NCBI GenBank assembly: GCA_024696635.1
Contig: JAILGP010000120.1
Location: 1-39,473 of the forward strand
DNA from: Eubacterium sp.
Lineage (GTDB): Bacteria > Bacillota > Clostridia > Lachnospirales > Lachnospiraceae
Length of the DNA stretch: 39,473 nucleotides
Direction of reading: 5' to 3'
This document shows, piece by piece, positions 1 through 7,805 of this stretch. The position numbers and the translations under genes were made by a program. The notes beneath the pieces are model-generated. The model was not told the origin of the DNA and made no database searches. It worked only from the letters and a program-made list of their open reading frames with translations. Every line of letters starts with the position of its first letter. The stretch's first letter is position 1.

Positions 1-82
1 CTCTACATATTTTCCTACAGATGATAATGATTACTTCCAGAAGTCGTTTGATTTCTTTTCAAGTCATGGAATCAAAGTATAA
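1..82 (+). CDS. C-terminal end of an unidentified protein (partial, cut by window start)
   Basis: Frame 2 is open from the window edge to a TAA at 80-82 and encodes a short tail ending SSHGIKV. It is followed by an intrinsic terminator reading in the plus direction (171-204), as expected for the end of a real gene. The visible 26 residues are mostly hydrophilic and aromatic and contain no motif I recognise, so no function is proposed. The only alternative is chance openness, which is possible at this length. Confidence 0.5.
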   Translation, partial: STYFPTDDNDYFQKSFDFFSSHGIKV

Positions 83-151
83 TAAATATTAATTGATAAA
101 TATTAATTTATAAATATTAATTTATAAATATTAATTTATAAAAATAAATTT
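82..151. repeat. AT-only 14-bp tandem repeat
   Basis: The unit ATAAATATTAATTT is repeated four times at 82-137 (the first copy ends in G instead of T). A fifth, degraded copy occupies 138-151. It starts at the last bases of the partial upstream gene and ends just before the shared terminator. No function can be read from it; replication slippage is the likely origin. Confidence 0.85.
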
Positions 152-170
152 AAAAAATATATAAACAATA

Positions 171-204
171 AAAACCGGATTACTTAATTGTAAGCCGGTT
201 TTTT
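171..204. terminator. Bidirectional intrinsic terminator between partial CDS and murG
   Basis: Arms AACCGG (173-178) and CCGGTT (195-200) pair, with a further TTAC/GTAA pairing inside. An A-run lies on the left and a T-run on the right. It can end the plus-strand partial gene and the minus-strand murG. Confidence 0.85.
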
Positions 205-230
205 ATATGTATTATTTATTATTCATATTA

Positions 231-1295
231 TTATAAAGCGACAGAATCGATAATATCAGTAATTGCAGTAACTGCATCCTGTATTTGACTTTGTTCCATA
301 GTCTGAATATATTTATCCTTGTCATCAGATACCTTCTTTACAGCAGCCAGTAGACTGGCATTTGTAACATCCTCTTCCTGAATTACATAGCTGTAGCCAC
401 TTTTTTCAAAGGACTCGGCATTTAATATCTGGTCGCCACGACTAGCCCGTTTTGAAAGAGGTATAAGAATATTAGGTTTTCTGAGAGCAAGTAGCTCGCA
501 AATTGCATTTGCACCTGCACGGGATATTACTATATCTGCAAGGGCGAACATATCTGTGAGCTGGTCCTTGACATATTCGTATTGAACATATCCTTCACGA
601 CCATTTAATGTGGAATCTGTTTTGTCTTTACCACATATATGGATAATATTATATTCCTTAAGAAGAGAGTCCAGGCAATTTCTTACGGCATTATTAACTG
701 CTACGCTGCCTGTGCTTCCTCCAATTACCAGGATGGTTGGACGCTTTTGGGTGAATCCACAGTAGTCAAAGGCTTTTTGGGCATCACCTGAAAAAAGCTC
801 CTTTCTTATAGGACTTCCGGTTACTATTGCGCGGCCCCCTTCAAACATATCTCTGGTTTCAGGAAAATTGCAGCATATCTTTGTTGCCCTTGGAAGAGCA
901 ATTTTATTAGCAAGTCCAGGCGTCATATCGGATTCATGGATAACTATAGGTATATGTTTAGCTGCAGCTGCCATTACTACTGGAACTGTAACAAAACCAC
1001 CCTTTGAGAAGATTACATCAGGTTTGAGTTTTCCCAGCAGGACCCTTGATTCATCAAAACCCTTCATTACTCTGATAGGGTCAGACAAGTTTTTTAAGGA
1101 CATATATCTTCTAAGTTTTCCAGAGGATATTCCATAATAAGGAATACCCAGCTCTTCTATAAGTTTCTTCTCAATACCATTATAGGTTCCTATATAGCTT
1201 ATTTCATAGCCCATTTCCTGTAGTCTTGGCATGATTGCGATATTTGGAGTAACATGACCGGCGGTACCTCCTCCGGTTAATACTATTTTTTTCAT
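231..1295 (-). CDS. murG: UDP-GlcNAc:lipid I N-acetylglucosaminyltransferase MurG
   Basis: MurG transfers GlcNAc from UDP-GlcNAc to undecaprenyl-pyrophosphoryl-MurNAc-pentapeptide (lipid I) to make lipid II, at the inner face of the membrane. The 354-residue length is normal for the family. Seen in the protein are the N-terminal glycine-rich GGGTAGHVTPN loop (residues 8-18), the HESDMTPGLANK segment of the acceptor domain, the VIGGSTGS loop that opens the C-terminal GT-B domain, and RAGANAICELLALRKPNILIPL, which matches the UDP-GlcNAc site. The ATG is preceded on the minus strand by AAGGATAAAGTT. It lies about 110 bp downstream of the GH32 gene with its own promoter-like sequence between them. 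It is not in a dcw cluster here: neither ftsW nor murD is adjacent in the window. Identification is firm. Confidence 0.95.
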   Translation of the reverse strand: MKKIVLTGGGTAGHVTPNIAIMPRLQEMGYEISYIGTYNGIEKKLIEELGIPYYGISSGKLRRYMSLKNLSDPIRVMKGFDESRVLLGKLKPDVIFSKGGFVTVPVVMAAAAKHIPIVIHESDMTPGLANKIALPRATKICCNFPETRDMFEGGRAIVTGSPIRKELFSGDAQKAFDYCGFTQKRPTILVIGGSTGSVAVNNAVRNCLDSLLKEYNIIHICGKDKTDSTLNGREGYVQYEYVKDQLTDMFALADIVISRAGANAICELLALRKPNILIPLSKRASRGDQILNAESFEKSGYSYVIQEEDVTNASLLAAVKKVSDDKDKYIQTMEQSQIQDAVTAITDIIDSVAL

Positions 1296-1340
1296 AACTT
1301 TATCCTTAGTTTTTATTTAGAATATATAGTTGCAGATGTC

Positions 1341-1370
1341 TTTATACCATAAAACCTGCCTGTACTGCAA
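1341..1370 (-). promoter_or_regulatory. Putative sigma-A promoter for murG
   Basis: On the minus strand TTGCAG (1370-1365) and TATAAA (1346-1341) are separated by 18 nt. They sit about 45 nt upstream of the murG start and after the GH32 stop, so murG need not depend on GH32 read-through. Confidence 0.5.
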
Positions 1371-1406
1371 GTTTTTCTATATAAATATTAATTATCTGAG
1401 GTGAAA

Positions 1407-2879
1407 TCAGACTACAAGACTCTCTTTTATTCCACTATGCATTTCATATATATGAAGAGAACGGCATTCATTTACAATATAGTTATGCTCATTCATTTCA
1501 GGAAATATACGGGAGCTAAAAACCGCATCTCCATCATTTACAAATATCTCAATAGAGGAATTATCTATAAATATTCTGAGGCTGGTAAGACCATGTTCCA
1601 AAATCCTGCTTCTTACTTCGCCTATTTCCTGGTTGAATCTATTGGTCATACCGGAACGGTCCATGGTAAAAACTTGCGTTTTGTCATTATAATCTATTAA
1701 TATTCCGCCGCTTCCATCACCTTTACAACAAAGCCTCATATTAAAGTCCTGAGGGTAGGTGGCAATCAATATTTCTGTAGCTGCAGGAAGTATACCTAAA
1801 CCTGGATTGATACGGTTTCCCCTGAGACTCAGTATTTGGGGAAGGGGTCTTTGTATAAGTCTTTTATGTCTTATGGTGAGTTCCCTTGGAAGAGTCAGGC
1901 ATCCAGACCATTCCTCTTGGTCAGTAGGGTAGGTCCCTCCTGGAAGTCCCATCCATGCTATTAGTATAGCCTTTGAGTCATCATCCAGATTGGCTGCACA
2001 TTGGGCAGCATAGGAATCAAAACCAAAATCCAACAGGCCAAATGTACCTTCTGGTGTAAATGTTAAGGTATTAAAGTCCATGCTTCCTATTAAGTAACCG
2101 TTATGATTTGTTCCCTGTCCATGGTCTTCCAGATGAAGATTCTGTGGACAGAATATAAGTACATCCTGATTACTTATACGCTCCAGAGAAGGACATTCCC
2201 ACATGGAACCAAAATCCTCGTAGCCGGGAACCTTGAGCTGTCCCTTAAAATGCCATCCTGAATTATGCTTTTCTGATTCATATACCAGTATACAACCCTT
2301 TAGGTCCTTGGTTTGTCCACCCATTAATATATAGTATTTGTTTGTATTATGATCAAATAATATTTTAGGATCTCTTTGCTCTCTTGTGTACTCAGGATTG
2401 GGACCAAAGAGTGGAGCGGAGAATTTTTGAGACCTGCCATCCTCCTTTAATTTTGCTATACAGGTGGATGCCATCATATCTGTAGTCTGGTCTCCATGTA
2501 TGCCTGTGTAATATAGATAGATATCATCATCCTTAACTAAAGCAGAGCCTGAGAATACGCCCCTGTTATCGAAATAAGTATTAGGCCTTAAAAAGACACC
2601 CTTATTTTTCCAGGTAATTAGATCATCAGACGAAATCTGATACCAGTGCTTCATTCCGTGAAATGCTCCCCATGGACACCATTGATAAAAGAGATGCCAT
2701 TTGCCCTTTTGGTAAACAAAGCCGTTAGGATCATTTAAAAGTCCAGAAACAGGTTGTATATGATAGGTCTGTCTATAGGCAGAGGATAGGGCTTTTTCAT
2801 GAAGCTTTTTTATTTCCTCAGGAGATTTAAGTATTCTATATTCGCTTTTATATTCCTTTGTATTAATGGATTTCTTCAT
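1407..2879 (-). CDS. Glycoside hydrolase family 32 beta-fructofuranosidase (sucrose-6-phosphate hydrolase-like)
   Basis: Hydrolyses beta-fructofuranosides; intracellular members of this length act on sucrose or sucrose 6-phosphate. The protein has 490 residues and no signal peptide. The GH32 signatures are in order: NDPNG at 49-53 with the nucleophile Asp50, FSGSAL near 109-114, RDP at 169-171 (transition-state stabiliser), and WECP with the acid/base Glu228. A beta-sandwich C-terminal part follows (for example IFVNDG). The ATG is preceded by GGGAGG at 9-10 nt. No PTS permease, fructokinase or LacI-type regulator is next to it in this window, so whether the substrate is phosphorylated cannot be decided; sacA/scrB would be the usual names. 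It is divergent from the phosphohexomutase gene. Confidence 0.9.
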   Translation of the reverse strand: MKKSINTKEYKSEYRILKSPEEIKKLHEKALSSAYRQTYHIQPVSGLLNDPNGFVYQKGKWHLFYQWCPWGAFHGMKHWYQISSDDLITWKNKGVFLRPNTYFDNRGVFSGSALVKDDDIYLYYTGIHGDQTTDMMASTCIAKLKEDGRSQKFSAPLFGPNPEYTREQRDPKILFDHNTNKYYILMGGQTKDLKGCILVYESEKHNSGWHFKGQLKVPGYEDFGSMWECPSLERISNQDVLIFCPQNLHLEDHGQGTNHNGYLIGSMDFNTLTFTPEGTFGLLDFGFDSYAAQCAANLDDDSKAILIAWMGLPGGTYPTDQEEWSGCLTLPRELTIRHKRLIQRPLPQILSLRGNRINPGLGILPAATEILIATYPQDFNMRLCCKGDGSGGILIDYNDKTQVFTMDRSGMTNRFNQEIGEVRSRILEHGLTSLRIFIDNSSIEIFVNDGDAVFSSRIFPEMNEHNYIVNECRSLHIYEMHSGIKESLVV

Positions 2880-3283
2880 AAGAACTGACCTCCCTTTTAT
2901 ACGGGTAAAAGAATTACCATATTTACAAAATTATAATCAGTATAAAACGTAGCTTATATTTTATCATATTTATATATATTCTGATAGATAAAAAGGACAA
3001 AAAGGGTAAGAATAATCAGTGACCTTAAGAAATAATGTCGGCATAATAAAGCTTGATTAAAGTGGTTAAATGGACAAAATTTACCATAAATAACATTTGT
3101 TTTTTAACATAATTATAATGCCAGGATATTATTTTTAACTTTAATAATAACTTGATATATGGTAATATGATTGTATCTGTGCGAATGATTAGGTTCGCTT
3201 GATAAAGGGTGATAAAAACACGAATTTACACCATTATTTTATCTTTAAAATATAATCGTACATGAAAACAGGGAGGTACAACA
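2880..3283. promoter_or_regulatory. Divergent intergenic region between GH32 and phosphohexomutase genes
   Basis: This 404-bp AT-rich spacer has no ORF. A 15-bp dyad GGTAA-aagaa-TTACC (2904-2918) lies between a TATAAT-like sequence and the GH32 ribosome binding site and could be an operator. On the other side a second small dyad GCGAA-N8-TTCGC (3181-3198) is followed by TATAAT (3251-3256), 28 nt before the phosphohexomutase start. A TTTACA lies upstream of it at 3225-3230, but the 20-nt spacing is poor. The regulators are unknown. Confidence 0.35.
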
Positions 3284-5008
3284 ATGAGTGATTACATGAA
3301 GACTTTTGAAAAATGGCTTACAGACCCTTATTTTGATGCTGATACAAGAGCAGAGCTTGAAGCTATAAAGGGCGATGACAAGGAAATAGAGGATAGATTT
3401 TATAGAAGTCTTGAATTTGGTACTGGTGGACTTAGAGGTGTAAGAGGTGCAGGTACAAACCGCATGAACATTTACACAGTTCGTCAGGCTACACAGGGAC
3501 TCGCTAATTATATTGTAGCTCATAATGGTCAGAATATGGGAGTTGCTATAGCTCATGATTCAAGAATTATGTCTCCAGAGTTTGCCAGAGAGGCAGCAAA
3601 GTGTCTTAATGCCAATGGAATCAAGACATATTTGTTTGAGTCTCTTCGTCCAACTCCTGAGCTTTCTTATGCAGTAAGACAGTTCGGATGTATAGCGGGT
3701 ATTGTTGTAACAGCCAGCCATAACCCAAGAGAGTATAATGGATATAAGGTTTATTGGGAGGATGGAGCACAGGTTACACCTCCTCATGATACAGGTATTA
3801 TGGCTGAGGTTGCTAAGGTTGTTGATTTCTCACAGGTTAAGACTATGGATGAGGATGATGCAAGAGCAGCTGGTCTTTTCCAGGTGATTGGTACAGATTT
3901 TGATGATAAGTATGTTGCTGAGGTTAAGGCTCAGAGTATCCATCCTGAAATCATTCCTGAGATGGCTAAGGATATTAAGATTGTTTATACACCACTTCAT
4001 GGAACTGGAAATGTTAATGTACGCCGTGTTCTTAGAGAACTTGGATTTACACAGGTTTATGTTGAGCCACAGCAGAAGATTCCTGATGGATCATTCCCAA
4101 CTGTTGCATATCCTAACCCGGAAGATCCTAAGGCTTGGGAGCTGGCACTTAAGCTTGCTAAGGACGTTGATGCTGATATAGTTCTTGCAACTGATCCAGA
4201 TGCTGATAGACTTGGTGTTTACGCTAAGGATACAAAGACAGGTGAATATAAGAGTTTTACAGGAAATATGTCAGGTATGCTTATTGCTGACTATATCTTT
4301 AGAGAGAAACAGGCTACAGGAACTCTTCCAGAGAATCCTGCACTTGTAACCACAATCGTTACAACTGATATGACAAAGCCTATAGCAGAGCATTATGGTG
4401 CAAGACTTGTAGAAGTGCTTACAGGCTTCAAATATATTGGTGAGCAGATTAAGATTTTCCAGGCAACAGGCTGCAATAATTATGTATTCGGTCTTGAAGA
4501 GTCCTATGGATGTCTTGCAGGAACATATGCAAGAGATAAGGATTCAATCGTTGCAGTTATGATGCTTTGTGAGGTTGCTGCATTCTGCAAGAAGCAGGGT
4601 AAGACACTTGTTGATGCTATGGAAGATCTTTATCAGAAGTATGGCTACTACAAGGAAGGACTTGCAACACTTGAGCTTAAGGGAATTGATGGAGCAGCTG
4701 AGATTCAGAAGAAGATGGAGAAATTCCGTAATGATCCTCCTAAGACACTTGGTGGCTTCAAGGTTCTTGCATCACGTGACTACAAGGCTGATGAAAGAGT
4801 TGATTTTGTAACAGGAGAGAAGACTGCTACAGGACTTCCTTCTTCAAATGTTCTTTATTATGAGCTTGAGGACAATGCATGGTGCTGTGTAAGACCTTCA
4901 GGTACAGAGCCAAAGATTAAGTTCTACTTTGGTGTTAAGGGTTCAGATATGGCTGATTCAGAGGCTAAGCTTGCTAAGCTTCGTCAGGATATGCTGAGTG
5001 AACAGTAA
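3284..5008 (+). CDS. pgcA: Alpha-D-phosphohexomutase (phosphoglucomutase PgcA/PGM2 type)
   Basis: Interconverts glucose 1-phosphate and glucose 6-phosphate (possibly also mannose phosphates), linking glycolysis to UDP-glucose and cell-envelope sugars in the cytoplasm. The 574-residue length fits the long PgcA/PGM2 branch rather than the 450-residue GlmM/ManB branch. Seen are TASHNP at 143-148 with the phosphorylatable Ser145, the metal-binding DPDADR at 304-309, GFKYIGE and EESYG in the sugar-binding domain, and the phosphate loop RPSGTEPK at about 537-544. GGGAGG lies 7-8 nt before the ATG. It forms a single-gene unit, closed by a strong hairpin at 5089-5135. Substrate preference between glucose and mannose phosphate cannot be read from the motifs. 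Confidence 0.93.
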   Translation: MSDYMKTFEKWLTDPYFDADTRAELEAIKGDDKEIEDRFYRSLEFGTGGLRGVRGAGTNRMNIYTVRQATQGLANYIVAHNGQNMGVAIAHDSRIMSPEFAREAAKCLNANGIKTYLFESLRPTPELSYAVRQFGCIAGIVVTASHNPREYNGYKVYWEDGAQVTPPHDTGIMAEVAKVVDFSQVKTMDEDDARAAGLFQVIGTDFDDKYVAEVKAQSIHPEIIPEMAKDIKIVYTPLHGTGNVNVRRVLRELGFTQVYVEPQQKIPDGSFPTVAYPNPEDPKAWELALKLAKDVDADIVLATDPDADRLGVYAKDTKTGEYKSFTGNMSGMLIADYIFREKQATGTLPENPALVTTIVTTDMTKPIAEHYGARLVEVLTGFKYIGEQIKIFQATGCNNYVFGLEESYGCLAGTYARDKDSIVAVMMLCEVAAFCKKQGKTLVDAMEDLYQKYGYYKEGLATLELKGIDGAAEIQKKMEKFRNDPPKTLGGFKVLASRDYKADERVDFVTGEKTATGLPSSNVLYYELEDNAWCCVRPSGTEPKIKFYFGVKGSDMADSEAKLAKLRQDMLSEQ

Positions 5009-5088
5009 ATATAAAATAAATTTTAAATAGTTTCCTTTAAAGGCTTTGGGTATTACGTATTATTTTTAGTTATTAGATTTTTATTATA

Positions 5089-5135
5089 GGGTATCCGGTT
5101 ATCTTCAAGAGATAACCGGACCCTGATTATTTATT
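5089..5135 (+). terminator. Hairpin terminator after phosphohexomutase gene
   Basis: A perfect 11-bp stem TCCGGTTATCT/AGATAACCGGA (5094-5104 with 5110-5120) has a TCAAG loop and extra GGG/CCC pairing outside. It is followed by a T-rich but interrupted tract. Confidence 0.75.
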
Positions 5136-5158
5136 TTGAAAATAATGTTTAAAATATT

Positions 5159-5189
5159 TTGAAAATATTTTTGGGGATTATTATATAAT
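5159..5189 (+). promoter_or_regulatory. Putative promoter for the GGDEF-EAL gene
   Basis: TTGAAA (5159-5164) and TATAAT (5184-5189) are 19 nt apart, slightly long. They lie after the preceding terminator and 36 nt before the ATG. Confidence 0.4.
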
Positions 5190-5224
5190 GGGGGATCCTG
5201 ATTTAAATAATTCAGGGAAATATA

Positions 5225-7582
5225 ATGAATTTTCTTAAACAGCTAAGCTTAAAACGTTATTATGAAAATAAGGATGAGGTGGCAGCTAGAAATGTTATCG
5301 CGAGTAGTACATTTCTAATGGTTGGTACCCTTGTTGCGTTTGTAAATCTTATTTCTAACCTTTTTATAAGAAAGACTAATGGATATTTTCAAAGCATACT
5401 TCTTTTGGTCTATTTCATAATAATGATCATTCTCAGGAAAATTCTTATAAAAATCAATAAAAGAAACTCTACTCTTTTTATGTATATAGTTCAGATTCCC
5501 GTTATGATTTTTGGAATATTAATGGGAACATTATGGGATCCTGAATCGGAGACCATAACATTTTTCCTTTTGCTTGTCTGCATGCCTCTTTTTATTCTCG
5601 ACAATCCAGTAAGGCATCTTATATATATACTCAGCATGATGGGGATTTATATTATATGTGGTTTCCTATTTAAGGAACATGACGTATTTTTACTGGATCT
5701 GGTACATGCTCTCAGCTTCCTCATGGGTTCCATGTTTTCATCTCTTTTCGTTCTGGCTGAAAGATTTGATAATATTGAGAACTATACTAGAAGTGAGTAC
5801 AGGGCCCAGCATGATGTTCTTACAGGTCTTAAAAGCAGATACGCCCTTAAATTGGACGTTCAAAAGTATGTTGGTTCCAATGTATATGCTGCTCTTATCG
5901 ATGTAGATTATTTTCAATTATTTAACGATTTATATGGCCATACTATTGGTGAAGAGATAGTTATAAATCTGGCTCACAAAACTCAGGATATATTTGGTAA
6001 GGATATTGTATATCGTTTTGAAAGCGATGAGATACTTATCCTGAATAATACTGATGGTGAGGTACATTTCAGAGATAAACTTTCGGCTTTGATGAAGGAA
6101 TTTAGTCAGGTTACTATAAGAGACAGGGTACTTCATCCTACATGTACTATAGCATATGTCTATGGAACACCTGGGTCCAGGGATGCGATGAGTGACCTGG
6201 TAAGGCATACTGCTGTCAGAATGCTGGAGGCTAGAAATGAAGGCCGTGGTATTATCAGGGGTTACCCTTACGATGCTACAGCAAAGAGACAAACAGATAT
6301 TCTTGCTGAGGTTTCTATGGAAACCGGTGCATCTTTAACAGGAATGGATGAACTTACAGGACTTACTAATATGCAGTTCTTCCGTATAAGGGTTGATGAA
6401 CTCTTGGGAAATATTATAGATATTTCGGAAAAGCCGGTTATTATATATTTCAATATTGGTAATTTCAAAGGCTACAATGAAATAAATGGATTTCTTAAAG
6501 GAGATAAGCTGCTTCAGGATATAGCAGATATACTCAGGGAAGAATTTTCAAATAGAATAATATCCAGATTTGCAGAGGACCATTTTGTTATTCTGGATTA
6601 TAAGAATGAAGTTGAGGATAAATTAAATAGTGTTATTGTCAGAGTAAAACCTCTTTTTGGAAATGTTCAGATGAATCTTAAAGCGGGTATCAATGAATAT
6701 ACAAGAGGAGAGGATATAGGTCTTTCCTGTGATAAGGCAAAGCTTGCCTGTGACAGTATCAAGCATGATTATAATAAAGAATATGTTTTCTATGATGAAA
6801 GCATGGAATTAAAGAATAAGCTTGAACAGTATGTTATATCTCATGTTGATGAGGCTGCCCAGAAGGGTTATCTTAAGGTTTATTACCAGCCTATTATAGA
6901 TGTGAATACTGGTAAGATTATGGAACTTGAAGCTTTGGCAAGATGGGTGGATCCTATACATGGCTTCCTTTCCCCAGGGGATTTTATTCCGGTACTTGAG
7001 TCTGCCAGACTTATTCATAAAATAGACCGTTTTATAGCAGAGCAGGTGTGTAAGGATCAGGAGATACTGAGGCAGAAGGCAGGGCATGATGTACCTGTAT
7101 CAATAAATCTTTCGAGACTTGACTTTATGCTTACTGATATAGTAGGAGAGGTAAAGAGTCTGGTTGAAAGGTATAGGGTTCCAACTAAGAATATCCACAT
7201 AGAGGTAACAGAAAGTGCTCTTGAGGATGATACCCAGGAGCTTCTGGGAAGACTAAGAGAATTCAGAAATTCAGGCTTTGAGATATGGCTTGATGACTTT
7301 GGAAGTGGTTATTCATCACTTAATTCACTTCAGGACTTTAAGTTTGATGTAATCAAGATAGATATGAAGTTTATGAGAACTCTTGAATCAAAGGATGAAA
7401 CAAGTATTATAGTATCTTCGATTGCAGATATGGTCAGATGCCTTGGCCTTAAATCGCTTACTGAAGGAGTTGAGACAGAATATCAATATGAGTTTATTCG
7501 TGTGGCCCATATTAATATGGCTCAGGGCTTCTTATTCAGCAGGCCGGTGACGATAGACGAGCTTGATTTATCAGATAAGTAA
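5225..7582 (+). CDS. Membrane c-di-GMP phosphodiesterase: 6 TM + two degenerate GGDEF + EAL
   Basis: The 785-residue protein begins with about six hydrophobic segments (roughly 25-48, 55-75, 85-103, 112-125, 131-148, 155-177). A first GGDEF-fold domain follows (about 195-345), with DVLTGLKSR and the DVDYF...ND..GH core but ESDEI (266-270) in place of GGDEF. A second GGDEF-like domain (about 375-515) has IGNFKGYNEINGF and AEDHF (450-454). The C-terminal EAL domain (about 535-780) has the catalytic set: ELEALARW (Glu569), NLSRLDF, EVTES, LDDFGSGYSS, IKID, EGVE and GFLFSRP. The inferred activity is hydrolysis of c-di-GMP, with the two inactive-looking cyclase domains as sensory or regulatory modules. 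The start has a weak AGGGA site. It is a single-gene unit between terminators. Confidence 0.9.
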   Translation: MNFLKQLSLKRYYENKDEVAARNVIASSTFLMVGTLVAFVNLISNLFIRKTNGYFQSILLLVYFIIMIILRKILIKINKRNSTLFMYIVQIPVMIFGILMGTLWDPESETITFFLLLVCMPLFILDNPVRHLIYILSMMGIYIICGFLFKEHDVFLLDLVHALSFLMGSMFSSLFVLAERFDNIENYTRSEYRAQHDVLTGLKSRYALKLDVQKYVGSNVYAALIDVDYFQLFNDLYGHTIGEEIVINLAHKTQDIFGKDIVYRFESDEILILNNTDGEVHFRDKLSALMKEFSQVTIRDRVLHPTCTIAYVYGTPGSRDAMSDLVRHTAVRMLEARNEGRGIIRGYPYDATAKRQTDILAEVSMETGASLTGMDELTGLTNMQFFRIRVDELLGNIIDISEKPVIIYFNIGNFKGYNEINGFLKGDKLLQDIADILREEFSNRIISRFAEDHFVILDYKNEVEDKLNSVIVRVKPLFGNVQMNLKAGINEYTRGEDIGLSCDKAKLACDSIKHDYNKEYVFYDESMELKNKLEQYVISHVDEAAQKGYLKVYYQPIIDVNTGKIMELEALARWVDPIHGFLSPGDFIPVLESARLIHKIDRFIAEQVCKDQEILRQKAGHDVPVSINLSRLDFMLTDIVGEVKSLVERYRVPTKNIHIEVTESALEDDTQELLGRLREFRNSGFEIWLDDFGSGYSSLNSLQDFKFDVIKIDMKFMRTLESKDETSIIVSSIADMVRCLGLKSLTEGVETEYQYEFIRVAHINMAQGFLFSRPVTIDELDLSDK

Positions 7583-7629
7583 AATTAAAGGCAGAATATG
7601 AATATAGATAGCAATAATTTGGGACTTTT

Positions 7630-7714
7630 AAGCATATATTATGCTTGAATCACCTTTACAAATGGCGTAGAATGTAAAGTCGGGTGTTTTAAACATCCGG
7701 CTTTTATTTTATTC
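7630..7714 (+). terminator. Hairpin series ending in an intrinsic terminator after GGDEF-EAL gene
   Basis: There are three hairpins: AAGCATA-tat-TATGCTT (7630-7646), CTTTACA-N12-TGTAAAG (7654-7679), and the terminator GTCGGGTGTTT/AAACATCCGGC (7679-7701). The last is followed by CTTTTATTTTATT. The second and third share a base and may be alternatives. Confidence 0.75.
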
Positions 7715-7805
7715 TAAAAATTTCTTTTAAGGACTAGGTTATAAGCTTTCAAAAATAATGACAAAAAGATATAAAAATATATTAGAAGGATAGCGAGGAA
7801 AAAAT

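Noticed and set aside
82-151. CRISPR-like repeat; also considered for 13687-13848 and 32914-32973
   Set aside because: Units are directly adjacent without unique spacers, and no cas genes are present.
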